Translations under genes and position numbers: made by a program
NCBI GenBank assembly: GCA_024763135.1
Contig: JANTGD010000028.1
Span: forward strand, 1 to 17,145
Direction of reading: 5' to 3'
DNA from: Thiotrichales bacterium
Lineage (GTDB): Bacteria; Pseudomonadota; Gammaproteobacteria; UWMA-0217
DNA length: 17,145 nucleotides
Shown: piece by piece, positions 1-7,771 of the stretch
Layout: the number at the start of each line of letters is the position of its first letter
Numbering within the stretch: position 1 is the first letter of the stretch
The notes under the pieces: model-generated
Database searches by the model: none
Seen by the model: the letters and a program-made list of their open reading frames with translations, nothing else
What the model was told of the DNA's origin: nothing

Positions 1-86
1 AATAAGGTGACCACGAGTTTTTCCGATTCACCATGCACACCAATATCTTACGCGTCTTTTTTGCGCCCAACTGAGGTTTTTAGGTT
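1..86. repeat. Dispersed repeat family B, copy 1 (cut by window edge)
   Basis: This stretch aligns over its whole length with 16014-16100, allowing one indel. Shared blocks are AAGGTGACC, GTTTTT, GTCTTTT and the terminal TTTTTAGGTT. Its right end, AACTGAGGTTTTTAG, is the exact reverse complement of CTAAAAACCTCAGTT, which occurs at 15783 and 15936. No reading frame with coding character is present. It looks like the right part of a small non-autonomous element. It abuts the palindromic element that begins at base 86. The family name is unknown to me. Confidence 0.7.
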
Positions 87-253
87 TAAGGAAGCTCCGA
101 TTTATTCTGGCGCGAGCAGATTGTGGTGAAAAATCGTCCCGTTCAAGGCACGGATCGCAGGTAATAGCGGGCTATTGCGAAGATCCGCAACGCGGAAGTG
201 GGCGATTTCGCGCCGCAAGATGCCGTGTTACGAATTGATCAGAGCTACCTTAA
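86..253. repeat. MITE-like palindromic repeat family A, copy 1
   Basis: This 168-base element has near-identical relatives at 1550-1704 and 10084-10251. Its ends are inverted: TTAAGGAAGCTCCGATTTATTC on the left against TTAAGGTAGCTCTGATCAATTC read inward from the right, 18 of 22 matching. Complementarity continues inward (AAATCGTCCC pairing with GTGGGCGATTT), so the whole element can fold into one long imperfect hairpin centred on the AATAGC/GCTATT stem near 164-176. It encodes nothing convincing: a short open frame runs through it only by chance. The TTAA at both ends could be part of the inverted repeat or a target duplication. Confidence 0.85.
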
Positions 254-453
254 CCCGGCAATCGATGAATCTCTGGCACGCGCGAAATCCGCTACAGAAG
301 AGCAAACCGCACATAAACACACGAAGACGATCCGTCGTAAAGCTTCTTTCATTGGGTCTCTGGTCGCTCTGGATGAGGCTTAATGATGGATTGTCTCAGT
401 AGCTGTCGATTGCGGCACCTGGGACACCCTATGGAGTATCTCAATAACCCGAT
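254..453. other. Gene-free stretch downstream of the membrane-protein gene
   Basis: I see no credible reading frame, RNA gene or terminator here. It lies between the right end of a palindromic repeat and the stop codon of the minus-strand membrane-protein gene. Short open frames that enter it begin inside the repeat and resemble no known protein. Confidence 0.5.
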
Positions 454-1026
454 TCAGCGAGTCAACTTACGAAACTCCCAGAAAGCAACCACAATACCCA
501 GCACCACAATGCCGATCGCAGTGGGAATCAGTACCCAGATATACGCTTCCAAATAAGCGACGATGAGTGTTGCCAGAGAAATAAAAATACCCAGCACAAT
601 AAACCGCCAGCCGATATAGACACCGGCCAGAAATACTGAAAGCGACAGCACTGTCATCAAGGCCAGTGCCGTTGCATCATTATCCAAGCGCCCGACCTGG
701 TTGAGCAAAAAAACCGTTTTGATTGCGATAAATACCGAGCCCCAATGCAAAACCTGTTGACGAATAAACTGATAGCCACCGATTTCATGACGCTTATACC
801 GAGACCATTCCGAAATAATCGCTGCAATCGCAAATACCGGTATCATCCACAGCCAATAGGTGTAACTCGCCTGCGAGGCGAAATTCGTATAAGCCACGCC
901 AATAAAGCACAGCACCACCAGAGAAGCAAGAATCGCCTCACTGACAAAGATGCGATGAAACCAACCTTTCGGGTCGGTCCAGATTGTTTTTTTTCTGCTT
1001 ACTGATGGGGGTTGCTGATTGGCCAT
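454..1026 (-). CDS. Hypothetical multi-spanning membrane protein (190 aa)
   Basis: I do not recognise the family. The protein begins with a polar, basic N-terminus (residues 1-24, including SRKK). Five or six hydrophobic segments follow, at roughly 25-47, 56-72, 94-110 (weak), 117-138, 141-159 and 161-183. It ends in a short basic tail (FRKLTR). A charged loop at 73-92 (EWSRYKRHE) probably faces the cytoplasm. It lacks cysteine pairs or histidine clusters that would suggest a redox or metal role; the single cysteine is at residue 40. The gene starts 15 bases after the stop of the small stress-type gene, with GAGGG 13 bases before the ATG, so the two are almost certainly co-transcribed from the promoter at 1430-1473. 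A role in stress response or envelope function under the same regulator is inference only. Confidence 0.8.
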   Translation of the reverse strand: MANQQPPSVSRKKTIWTDPKGWFHRIFVSEAILASLVVLCFIGVAYTNFASQASYTYWLWMIPVFAIAAIISEWSRYKRHEIGGYQFIRQQVLHWGSVFIAIKTVFLLNQVGRLDNDATALALMTVLSLSVFLAGVYIGWRFIVLGIFISLATLIVAYLEAYIWVLIPTAIGIVVLGIVVAFWEFRKLTR

Positions 1027-1041
1027 CGCTGTTTTGTACCC

Positions 1042-1383
1042 TCACATACTATTAAAGTGCAACGCAACTTCCGCTTGCTCCAATGGTTCTAATAAATTAC
1101 AGGCTCGCTCGACGGTTGCGTAATCGCCACTGACGATCAACAGGCTCGAACCGCCATACAGCAGACATTTATAGCAATACAGCGTTCCCTGCTGCACGCC
1201 GATCCGGTGAAATTCTTCATCCATAGTCTCGACACTGGCTGAACCCTGCCCGGCATTTTGTGCAGGACGCCCCAAAATTTTGATTTGGCGACTGTCAAAT
1301 CCCGTCTCGAGCAAATACTGCCGTGCCTGCCTGGCCTCGGCATCATTGGGGAACACTGCGATACAACTACTGACCTTGTCCAT
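1042..1383 (-). CDS. Small stress-type protein resembling the ends of the 8495-9082 protein (113 aa)
   Basis: No firm family match. The N-terminus (residues 5-40: SSCIAVFPND, then LLETGFDSRQIKILGR) has the pattern of the DUF1269/YflT-type general-stress domain: a beta strand, a helix for pairwise residues, then a strand. The C-terminal part (YGGSSLLIVSGD, then VERACNLLEP) echoes the end of the glycine-rich stress protein at 8495-9082. The two therefore look like distant paralogues, with the hydrophobic glycine-rich middle missing here. Five cysteines are present, including CYKC near residue 70. I chose the ATG at 1383. The in-frame ATG at 1434 would overlap the proposed -10 box (1430-1435), and the one at 1416 would leave almost no leader. 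With the 1383 start the operator-to-start distance matches that of the DsrC-like gene (about 81 and 78 bases). It leads a two-gene operon with the membrane protein. Confidence 0.75.
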   Translation of the reverse strand: MDKVSSCIAVFPNDAEARQARQYLLETGFDSRQIKILGRPAQNAGQGSASVETMDEEFHRIGVQQGTLYCYKCLLYGGSSLLIVSGDYATVERACNLLEPLEQAEVALHFNSM

Positions 1384-1429
1384 TTTCCGTCTACCTAACG
1401 GCGCGAGCACATACATGGAATTTCGAGCC

Positions 1430-1473
1430 AGCATACGAAGTTACTCTACCGGACGCTGTCACTTGTGTGACAA
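1430..1473 (-). promoter_or_regulatory. CRP-type operator and -10 box for the small stress-protein operon
   Basis: On the minus strand the operator at 1473-1456 reads TTGTCA-N6-TGACAG, an inverted repeat with CRP-like spacing (TGTCA, 6 bases, TGACA). Twenty bases downstream lies TATGCT at 1435-1430, a fair -10 hexamer, with no recognisable -35 box. This is the layout of a class II activated promoter with the activator centred near -41.5. The same palindrome and spacing recur at 6312-6356 and 9346-9390. Predicted start of transcription is near 1423, giving a leader of about 40 bases to the ATG at 1383. Confidence 0.7.
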
Positions 1474-1549
1474 CATTCGGCGCTCAACTCGCAGACGCCG
1501 CGCGCTGCACCAACACGGCCTGTGTCTCAGGAAAATTGCTTACTCAGAC

Positions 1550-1704
1550 TTAAAGCAGCTCTGATTAATTGATTGTGGTGAAAAATCGTCCCGTTCAAGG
1601 CGCGGATCGCAGGCAATAGCGGGCTATTGCGAAGATCCGCAACGCAGAAATGGGCGATTTTGCGCCGCAAGATGCCGTGTTACGAATTGATCAGAGCTTC
1701 CTTG
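1550..1704. repeat. MITE-like palindromic repeat family A, copy 2
   Basis: Closely matches the copies at 86-253 and 10084-10251 but is 155 bases long, lacking about 12 bases (CTGGCGCGAGCA in copy 1) just inside the left end. The left terminus is diverged (TTAAAGCAGCTCTGATTAATT) while the right is close to consensus (ATCAGAGCTTCCTTGA). The internal stem CAATAGC-GG-GCTATTG is perfect in this copy, at about 1614-1629. It sits between the stop of the CRP-family gene and the promoter of the small stress-protein operon. It probably acts as a neutral spacer or adds an RNA hairpin to the regulator's 3' end. Confidence 0.85.
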
Positions 1705-1835
1705 ACTACTCTGCGAACCCCTGAAGTTGGTCAGATCAATGCGCAAAATTTGGGGGAGTGCTTGGGTGTGCCGAAAAATAATTGACAGCGCTTGTCGATC
1801 TGCAGCAGGGCAGACACGCCGCAGGCTGCGCAGCA

Positions 1836-2585
1836 TCAGGAATCGCGCGCGAGCGCTGCACCTAATGCATCGGCTCGCATCCGCAGGTGATATAGGTCAT
1901 CAATGATCATACGGGAGCCGTCGGTATGTAAAACACCGGCTTTTTTTAGCGCCTGCAAATGCCGATTGACAACCTGGCGGGCAGAACCAACCATTTCCGC
2001 AAGCTTTTCATTGGATAAACCATTGAGTAGCGAAACCTCGATGCCGGAACCACTCTGTGCATCAGGCGACCCTTCCAGCGTGGCATAGCGCAGGATGACC
2101 CGAGCCAACCGTGTTTCGGTATCGAAGAGCCCCAGATCAGCCACCACAGCCTCGCGCATGCGGATCTGCTCGGCGAGATAAGGGAGAAAATTTTGATTGA
2201 ATTCGGGATGTGCGGAAATCCACGCACGCACAGATGCCAACGGTGCCGAGAGTAGCTGCAAATCATCTAACGCGGCAGGAATCACAGGATGTTCTTTATC
2301 ATCGAGCAGGCTCAATACATCGTAGACATCACCCGCTTTGAGAATCATGATGGCAATCTGCTTGCCGGTAACAGGGTGCGCCTGGAGCAACTCCATGCGC
2401 CCTTCCATGACCACATAGAAACGACGCAACACCACGTCACTGCTGTGCACAGACCCCCGATTCCAGGTTTCCAGGCGAAAATGACGCAGCATATCGTCGA
2501 GTAAGTCCTGCGACAGCCCATGAAACAGCCTGCTGTTTGCAAGACGCGCGCGAAAGGTATTGTACAGCGGGATGCCAGTCTTCAT
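1836..2585 (-). CDS. CRP/FNR-family transcription regulator with CooA-like recognition helix (249 aa)
   Basis: A cyclic-nucleotide-binding-like beta-roll (about residues 15-125), a long dimerisation helix (about 126-150) and a C-terminal winged helix-turn-helix (about 160-235) give the standard CRP/FNR layout. The core LSNEKLAEMVGSARQVVNRHL at 190-210 holds the recognition helix. It aligns with CRP as R203=R180, Q204=E181 and R208=R185, so the glutamate that reads the G of TGTGA is replaced by glutamine. CooA has the same Arg-Gln and reads TGTCA. There are no cysteines, excluding an FNR-type Fe-S cluster and CooA's cysteine haem ligand. The usual cAMP-binding Arg-Ser/Thr pair is not visible (GDVYDVLSLL, then VIPAAL). 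It follows ppsA after a terminator. It is the natural candidate to bind the three TGTCA-N6-TGACA sites nearby, and it has no such site of its own upstream. The signal it senses is unknown. Confidence 0.9.
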   Translation of the reverse strand: MKTGIPLYNTFRARLANSRLFHGLSQDLLDDMLRHFRLETWNRGSVHSSDVVLRRFYVVMEGRMELLQAHPVTGKQIAIMILKAGDVYDVLSLLDDKEHPVIPAALDDLQLLSAPLASVRAWISAHPEFNQNFLPYLAEQIRMREAVVADLGLFDTETRLARVILRYATLEGSPDAQSGSGIEVSLLNGLSNEKLAEMVGSARQVVNRHLQALKKAGVLHTDGSRMIIDDLYHLRMRADALGAALARDS

Positions 2586-2631
2586 AGATTCCGGTTATAA
2601 CGAACCTTTGCCCTGCGTTGGCTGAACGCGG

Positions 2632-2668
2632 AAAAAAACCGTATGTGCCCGCCACGGAGCACATGCGG
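2632..2668 (-). terminator. Rho-independent terminator after ppsA
   Basis: Read on the minus strand, CCG-C-ATGTGC pairs with GCACAT-A-CGG around an inner CCG/CGG stem, and the hairpin is followed at once by seven T residues. It lies 40 bases past the ppsA stop. It should separate the aldolase-ppsA transcript from the CRP-family gene, which would then need its own promoter or read-through. A perfect 9-base inverted repeat (CCGGTTATA at 2591, TATAACCGG at 2680) brackets it. Confidence 0.8.
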
Positions 2669-2707
2669 CTGATGCAAAGTATAACCGGCCTTAGGCTGGA
2701 AAACACC

Positions 2708-5119
2708 TTACCGCTGTAGCGCCGCCTCCACCGCTAGCACATGCTGCGTGGTGCTGAGCACCGTATCGGGATTCAAGCTCATGGAGTCGATTCCCAGCTG
2801 GACCAAATACTCGGCCATTTCGGGATAGTCCGAGGGCGCCTGGCCACACAATCCCGAGTGTCGCTGATTCCGCCGGGCACCTTCCACGGCCAAGCGAATC
2901 ATGGTTTTAACGCCTTCATCGCGCTCGTCGAAATCAAAGGATACGATTTCAGAATCACGATCCACCCCCAGTGTCAGTTGGGTGAGATCGTTCGAACCAA
3001 TCGAGAACCCATCGAAAATCTCGGCAAAACGATCAATGAGCACCACATTGTTGGGAATCTCGCACATGACATAGATCTCCAGCCCGTCGTCTCCTCGCTT
3101 GAGCCCATTAGCCGCCATCACCTCCAGCACCTTTTCGCCTTCTGCCACAGTGCGACAAAAGGGGATCATCAGTCTGACATTGGTCAATCCCATGGTTTCT
3201 CGTACACGCTTCATCGCGGCACATTCCATGGCAAAGCCTGCCTGATAGGCGGGATGAGCGTAGCGCGATGCACCGCGAAAACCGATCATGGGGTTACTTT
3301 CCTCGGGTTCGAAATAGCGCCCCCCCAACAATGCCGCGTATTCATTACTCTTGAAATCGGACATGCGGACCACCACGGGCTTAGGATAGAACGCAGCGGC
3401 AATCGTCCCGACCCCTTCGGACAGGCGCTTTACAAAAAAATCCTCCGCCCCGGCATATCCTTCAGTGAGGGCATCGAGCGCCCGCCGATCCCGCGGGTCG
3501 CTCACTTTTTCCGGATGGAGCAGGGCCATTGGATGCGCTTTGATGTACTCATTGATAATAAATTCCAAACGCGCCAAGCCCACACCATCATTGGGCAAAG
3601 CCTGGGTACTGAAGGCGATATCCGGATTCCCCAGATTGAGCATGATCTTGGTTTTTGGCCGTTTGAGACCACTCAAGTCGGTCTGTTCAACATGAAACGG
3701 CACTTCACCGCGAAAAACCAACCCCTCATCTCCACTGGCACAACTGACGGTCACCTCTTCGCCCGTAGGCACTGTCTCGGTCGCATTGTCACAACCGACC
3801 ACTGCGGGAATGCCCAATTCACGGGAAATAATCGCTGCGTGACAGGTTCTACCACCGCGGTTGGTCACGATGGCGGCGGCAACCTTCATCACCGGCTCCC
3901 AGTCGGGGGTTGTGGTATCGGCCACAAGGACTTCGCCTGCTTGAAATTCATGCAGGTGGGCCACATCGGGAATATAGCGTGCTTTACCCTGGCCGATCTT
4001 AGTACCTACGGCATAGCCTCGCGCAAGAATTTCCCCTTCGCCATCAAGATGGTATTGCTCGAGAATATGGCCTTTTTTCTGCGACGCCACCGTTTCCGGG
4101 CGCGCCTGCACGATGTACAACTTGCCATCGATGGCATCTTTCGCCCATTCCATATCCATGGGTTTTTGATAGCCGGCCTGCTCACTGTAATGATCTTCGA
4201 TCAACAACGCGTATTCCGCAAGCTTGAGGACTTCATCGTCATTAATGCAATACCGTTTGCGATCTTCTTCCGGAACATCTTCGTTACGCGTCGTCGCCTT
4301 GGTATGCCCCTTGGCATAAATCATTTTAATTTTTTTACTCCCCAAGTGACGCCGCACAACAGCCCGATAGCCTTGCTGAAAGGTGGGTTTGTGAACGTAA
4401 AATTCGTCTGGTTCGACGGCGCCCTGAACCACATTTTCACCCAGTCCATACGCACCCGTAATAAATACGACATCTTCGAAGCCGGTTTCCGTATCGATGG
4501 AAAACATCACACCACTGGACGCCAAATCGGAACGCACCATCTTCATCACGCCAATAGACAAGGCCACTTTGAAATGATCGAAACCCTGATCAATACGGTA
4601 GTGAATGGCTCGATCGGTAAATAAGCTGGCGAAGCAGCGCCGACAGGCATCGAGCAGCATCGCATTCCCGCTGATATTGAGGTAGGTATCCTGCTGCCCC
4701 GCAAATGAAGCGGTAGGCAAATCTTCTGCGGTTGCTGAGGAACGCACCGCAAGCGTCACATCGTCGCCGTACTGCGCCCGCAGTTTGTCGTAAGCAACCA
4801 GAATCTCTGTCTGCAGATCCGCCGGCAGTTCGGCGGAATAAACGATCTCCCGTGCTTGCGCACCACGCCTGGCCAGATCGTCGACACTATCCGGATCGAG
4901 ATCATCCAATACGGCATGCAATCTGTCCCAGGCCCCCGCCTGATCGAGCACATAGCGATAAGCATCGGCGGTAATGGCAAACCCATTCGGAATCAAAATA
5001 CCTTTGGGTGTCAGTTGTTGGTACATTTCTCCCAGGGAGGCGTTTTTACCACCGACCTTGGGAACATCTTCGATACCCAGCTCACTGAACCAGAGTACCA
5101 TGGGCTGTTTCTCGCTCAT
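2708..5119 (-). CDS. ppsA: Phosphoenolpyruvate synthase (AMP-forming)
   Basis: Converts pyruvate, ATP and water to PEP, AMP and phosphate: the entry step of gluconeogenesis, in the cytosol. The 803-residue length is typical of the family. The N-terminal ATP-grasp domain (about 1-345) opens with VGGKNASLGEM and contains AVRSSATAEDLPTASFAGQQ near 124-143. The swivelling phosphohistidine domain holds TNRGGRTCHAAI with the catalytic His at 427. The C-terminal PEP/pyruvate TIM-barrel domain contains RMSDFKSNEY (585-594), GFSIGSNDLTQ (704-714) and the catalytic Cys758 in GLCGQAPSD. It is distinguished from pyruvate phosphate dikinase by its overall PpsA-type sequence. Its ATG overlaps the aldolase stop in an ATGA junction, with GGAGGAG just upstream, so the two are translationally coupled. 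A terminator follows at 2632-2668. Confidence 0.97.
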   Translation of the reverse strand: MSEKQPMVLWFSELGIEDVPKVGGKNASLGEMYQQLTPKGILIPNGFAITADAYRYVLDQAGAWDRLHAVLDDLDPDSVDDLARRGAQAREIVYSAELPADLQTEILVAYDKLRAQYGDDVTLAVRSSATAEDLPTASFAGQQDTYLNISGNAMLLDACRRCFASLFTDRAIHYRIDQGFDHFKVALSIGVMKMVRSDLASSGVMFSIDTETGFEDVVFITGAYGLGENVVQGAVEPDEFYVHKPTFQQGYRAVVRRHLGSKKIKMIYAKGHTKATTRNEDVPEEDRKRYCINDDEVLKLAEYALLIEDHYSEQAGYQKPMDMEWAKDAIDGKLYIVQARPETVASQKKGHILEQYHLDGEGEILARGYAVGTKIGQGKARYIPDVAHLHEFQAGEVLVADTTTPDWEPVMKVAAAIVTNRGGRTCHAAIISRELGIPAVVGCDNATETVPTGEEVTVSCASGDEGLVFRGEVPFHVEQTDLSGLKRPKTKIMLNLGNPDIAFSTQALPNDGVGLARLEFIINEYIKAHPMALLHPEKVSDPRDRRALDALTEGYAGAEDFFVKRLSEGVGTIAAAFYPKPVVVRMSDFKSNEYAALLGGRYFEPEESNPMIGFRGASRYAHPAYQAGFAMECAAMKRVRETMGLTNVRLMIPFCRTVAEGEKVLEVMAANGLKRGDDGLEIYVMCEIPNNVVLIDRFAEIFDGFSIGSNDLTQLTLGVDRDSEIVSFDFDERDEGVKTMIRLAVEGARRNQRHSGLCGQAPSDYPEMAEYLVQLGIDSMSLNPDTVLSTTQHVLAVEAALQR

Positions 5120-6138
5120 GCGGTCTCCTCCATTTCAGGATCGTATTGACCTTGCCGCGCCAAACTGTTCAGGCGTGCCCGTTTGAGCAGCGCCTGCTGC
5201 GCAGCGGCAACGTTTTCGGCCTTTCCCCGCCAGGCTTCGAGCACGGGTTGTTGCAGCGCGCGCCCATAGGAGATACTTAACTGCCAGGGTGCGTTGCCGC
5301 GCAGTTGATTGATGGCATTGAGATTTAAGGTCGCCTCTTCGGGGCCTTGCCCACCAGAGAGAAAATTGATGCTGGGCACCGCAGCAGGCACGGTGCGGCG
5401 CAACACTTTGAGGGTTGCCTCGGCTACTTCTTTGGGCGGGGCCCGCCGGCAGTCTTTACCTGGCAACACCATATTCGGCTTCAGAATCATCCATTCTAAT
5501 TTGACCTTGTGCAAATACAGCGCATGAAACACCTCGTGCAAGACTTGCTCTGTGACCACCGCGCAGCGATCGATCTCATGATCACCATCCATGAGTACTT
5601 CCGGCTCAACGATCGGAACAATCCCCAGGCTCTGACAGACCGCCGCATAGCGAGCCAGCATTTCCGCATTGGCACGCCGGCCCAGTGCGGTTGGATTGTG
5701 TGTGGTAATCGGGTAGACCTCGCGCCATTTGGCAAAGCGTGCACCTTGCTCTTTATACTGTTCCAGGCGTTCTGCCAACCCATCCAGCCCATAGGTGATT
5801 AGATCACCCGGTGCTTCGGGCAGAGGTCCTTTGCCTTGATCGACTTTGACACCCGGCACAATTTTTTGTGCCCACGCAACCTCGGGCAGTGGGTGTCCCG
5901 CATCATCTTTTTGCCCCAGGGTTTCTTCGAATAAAATCACCCCACTCAAATACTGACCGAGGCCCGGGGTGGTCAATAATAGCGAGCGGTAGGCGCGGCG
6001 CGTTTCCTCAGTCGATTCCACGCCAATAGGGTCGAAACGTTTTTTAATCGTCGGCAGACTCTCATCCGCGGCCAAAATGCCACGATAGTCGTCTACCATA
6101 TCCTCGATCGTTTGTTGCAACTCAGTCTCGGTGCTCAT
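5116..6138 (-). CDS. fba: Class I (Schiff-base) fructose-bisphosphate aldolase
   Basis: Reversible condensation of glyceraldehyde-3-phosphate and DHAP to fructose-1,6-bisphosphate, in the cytosol. The 340-residue protein is of the animal/plant glycolytic type. Visible active-site signatures are ILAADES (Asp25), FAKWR (Lys137), VEPEVLMDGDH (Glu178), ILKPNMV with the Schiff-base Lys220, SGGQ (261-264) and SYGRALQ (Arg293). A C-terminal QYDPEMEETA may supply the tail tyrosine (Tyr332). I chose the ATG at 6138 because AGGAGGA lies 4 bases upstream and the ADES motif then falls near its usual place; the longer frame to 6219 adds a non-homologous leader. It is first in a coupled operon with ppsA, a gluconeogenic pairing. 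The operator promoter at 6312-6356 leaves an unusually long leader of about 167 bases. Confidence 0.96.
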   Translation of the reverse strand: MSTETELQQTIEDMVDDYRGILAADESLPTIKKRFDPIGVESTEETRRAYRSLLLTTPGLGQYLSGVILFEETLGQKDDAGHPLPEVAWAQKIVPGVKVDQGKGPLPEAPGDLITYGLDGLAERLEQYKEQGARFAKWREVYPITTHNPTALGRRANAEMLARYAAVCQSLGIVPIVEPEVLMDGDHEIDRCAVVTEQVLHEVFHALYLHKVKLEWMILKPNMVLPGKDCRRAPPKEVAEATLKVLRRTVPAAVPSINFLSGGQGPEEATLNLNAINQLRGNAPWQLSISYGRALQQPVLEAWRGKAENVAAAQQALLKRARLNSLARQGQYDPEMEETA

Positions 6139-6170
6139 GATTCCTCCTGGGAACATTACCCATTTGCCGA

Positions 6171-6297
6171 CTGCTGGCGCCTCTCTCGACGGCCAGCAGC
6201 CTCTCAAATTAAAATTCAAGTGGTGCTGCAGATCTTCTATCGGGCAAAATGCTGCGTTCTATTCAGAACCGCCTTCTCATCTAATCGACCTTTCGAT
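6171..6297 (-). other. Hairpin-rich leader of the aldolase-ppsA operon
   Basis: Three inverted repeats lie between the predicted transcription start (about 6305) and the aldolase ATG: ATCGA/TCGAT with a 4-base loop (6284-6297), GTTCT/AGAAC with a 4-base loop (6256-6269), and CTGCTGGC/GCCAGCAG with a 13-base loop (6171-6199). None is followed by a T-run, so none is a terminator in itself. The last ends 21 bases before the Shine-Dalgarno sequence. It could modulate translation or message stability. No known riboswitch class is recognisable. Confidence 0.4.
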
Positions 6298-6311
6298 CAA
6301 ACTACGCCACT

Positions 6312-6356
6312 ACATTAGAGCATCGAGGCAGCCCCCGGCTGTCACCTGTATGACAG
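6312..6356 (-). promoter_or_regulatory. CRP-type operator and -10 box for the aldolase-ppsA operon
   Basis: The operator at 6356-6339 reads CTGTCATACAGGTGACAG on the minus strand (TGTCA-N6-TGACA with flanking C/G). A TAATGT -10-like hexamer is at 6317-6312, 21 bases downstream. The site starts 3 bases after the stop codon of the RNase-like gene, so transcripts from upstream could read into it. The spacing repeats that at 1430-1473 and 9346-9390, implying activation by one CRP-family factor bound near -42. Confidence 0.68.
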
Positions 6357-6360
6357 CGCT

Positions 6361-7755
6361 TTAAAGATCATAGCTGGCGTGTAAGGTCGGCATAATCACC
6401 TCAGTCCGTTGCAATCGCTGCGCAAAGGCACGCATGGCCTCTTCCTCACCATGAATCAAAAAGGTACGTTTGGGATTGCCTGTTTTTTGCTGCCAGGCCA
6501 GCAGCTCTGCTTGATCTGCATGTGCGGAGAACCCCCCAATCGTGTAAATACTGGCATTGACACTGATCTCTTCGCCAAAAATATGCACCTTTTTGGCACC
6601 ATCGATAATCCGTCGCGCCAAGGTTCCCTGTGCTGCATAACCAACGAAAATCACGCTGTTGCGTTTATCCCATAGATTGTGCCTGAGATGGTGTCGCACC
6701 CGGCCTCCGGTGCACATGCCCGAACCTGCCATAATAATAGCCCCCCCTTCGATTTGATTAATGGCGATCGACTGGGCTGTCTCGCGAGTAAAATGCAAAC
6801 GGGGCAGCGCAAATGGATCATCCCCATCCTGAGAGAGCTGCAGCGCCTCGGTATCGAAACACTCGGGATGGCGGCGGAAAATTTCGGTGGCCGAAATCGC
6901 CATGGGAGAGTCCAAAAAAACATTGATTAAACGTGGTATTGCGTTTTTTTCCATGCCTTCGCGCAGGTAGTACAAAATTTCCTGCGCGCGCTCCAACGCA
7001 AAGGTGGGAATAATGACATTCCCCCCTTGCTCAATGGTTTGGTTGATTGCCTGATATAGCTCTTCGATCGATGGCTTGAGCTGTTTGTGCAGGCGATCTC
7101 CATAAGTCGTTTCCATGACCAGCGTGTCTACCGCAGGCGGGGTGGCCGGATCACGTAAAATCACTCTGCCGCTGTATCCCAAATCCCCGGAAAACAGTAA
7201 GCGCTGGTGGCGGTTTTTTTCTTCTAGTTCAAAAAAAAGGCTTGCAGACCCCAAAATATGCCCTGCATCCAGGAAGGTGACCCGAATGCCCGGCGCAATC
7301 TGCAAGGGTGTATTGTAATCGACATGACGCCCAAAATAGTCGAAGCTGTTGAGCGCATCGAGCGTAGTGTAAAGGGGTTCCAGCGGCTTTTTGTGATGCT
7401 TCCCGTGCCGTTGGGCACGTCGCTGCTGATAACGCGCTTCTTCCTCCTGCAGTCCGGCCGAATCCAGCAGGACCAGGCGCGCCAGCTCGAACGAAGCTGC
7501 AGTACTGATAATTTCTCCGGTAAACCCCTGCTTGACCAGCAATGGAATACGCCCACAGTGATCAAGATGCGCATGGGTCAACAGTAAATAATCGATACTC
7601 GCCGGATCAAATCCGAAAGGGGCCGCATTTTCTTCAACCAGCTCTCGCCCGCCTTGATACATCCCGCAGTCGATTAATATCTGTTTTCCGGCACATTCCA
7701 CTAAGTGGCAGGAACCGGTGACATTGCGATCAGCCCCATGAAAAGAAAGGCGCAT
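6361..7755 (-). CDS. Metallo-beta-lactamase/beta-CASP/RMMBL-type RNase-like protein (464 aa)
   Basis: Belongs to the 'exonuclease of the beta-lactamase fold involved in RNA processing' group (YSH1/CPSF73-like bacterial proteins). Zinc ligands are visible: THAHLDH (His61, His63, Asp65, His66), DAGHILGS (His166), SGDLGYSG (Asp191) and the C-terminal GFSAHADQ (His412) and LIHGE (His435). The METTYGDR signature lies at 215-222. The beta-CASP insertion (about 230-390) contains FALERAQE and SGMCTGG. A basic, histidine-rich insert (QRRAQRHGKHHKK, about 111-123) sits between the motifs. It probably cleaves or trims RNA in the cytosol; the substrate is unknown. The gene begins 16 bases after the universal-stress gene, so the two form an operon. 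The Shine-Dalgarno sequence is weak, which suggests dependence on upstream translation. Confidence 0.9.
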   Translation of the reverse strand: MRLSFHGADRNVTGSCHLVECAGKQILIDCGMYQGGRELVEENAAPFGFDPASIDYLLLTHAHLDHCGRIPLLVKQGFTGEIISTAASFELARLVLLDSAGLQEEEARYQQRRAQRHGKHHKKPLEPLYTTLDALNSFDYFGRHVDYNTPLQIAPGIRVTFLDAGHILGSASLFFELEEKNRHQRLLFSGDLGYSGRVILRDPATPPAVDTLVMETTYGDRLHKQLKPSIEELYQAINQTIEQGGNVIIPTFALERAQEILYYLREGMEKNAIPRLINVFLDSPMAISATEIFRRHPECFDTEALQLSQDGDDPFALPRLHFTRETAQSIAINQIEGGAIIMAGSGMCTGGRVRHHLRHNLWDKRNSVIFVGYAAQGTLARRIIDGAKKVHIFGEEISVNASIYTIGGFSAHADQAELLAWQQKTGNPKRTFLIHGEEEAMRAFAQRLQRTEVIMPTLHASYDL

Positions 7756-7771
7756 AACTTAAGACCCCGAG

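Noticed and set aside
175..402. Open frames that start inside the first palindromic repeat
   Set aside because: They begin in mobile-element DNA, are not shared in frame by the other two copies and lack a ribosome-binding site.
1384..1434. N-terminal extension of the small stress protein to the ATG at 1434
   Set aside because: This ATG overlaps the proposed -10 box of the operator promoter, and the extra 17 residues have no counterpart in the similar protein at 8495-9082.
2639..2668. ATGTGC/GCACAT inverted repeat upstream of the regulator as an autoregulatory CRP site
   Set aside because: The spacing does not fit a CRP-family site, and the repeat is directly followed by seven T residues on the minus strand, so it is better explained as the ppsA terminator.
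2741..4624. 627-codon open frame on the plus strand opposite ppsA
   Set aside because: Antisense to a fully convincing PEP synthase with all catalytic motifs; its translation is rich in His, Ile and Phe without domain character, as expected from the reverse complement of a coding frame.
6339..6356. The palindrome after the RNase-like gene as its transcription terminator
   Set aside because: No T-run follows it, and the same palindrome occurs upstream of two other genes at matched distance from a -10 box.
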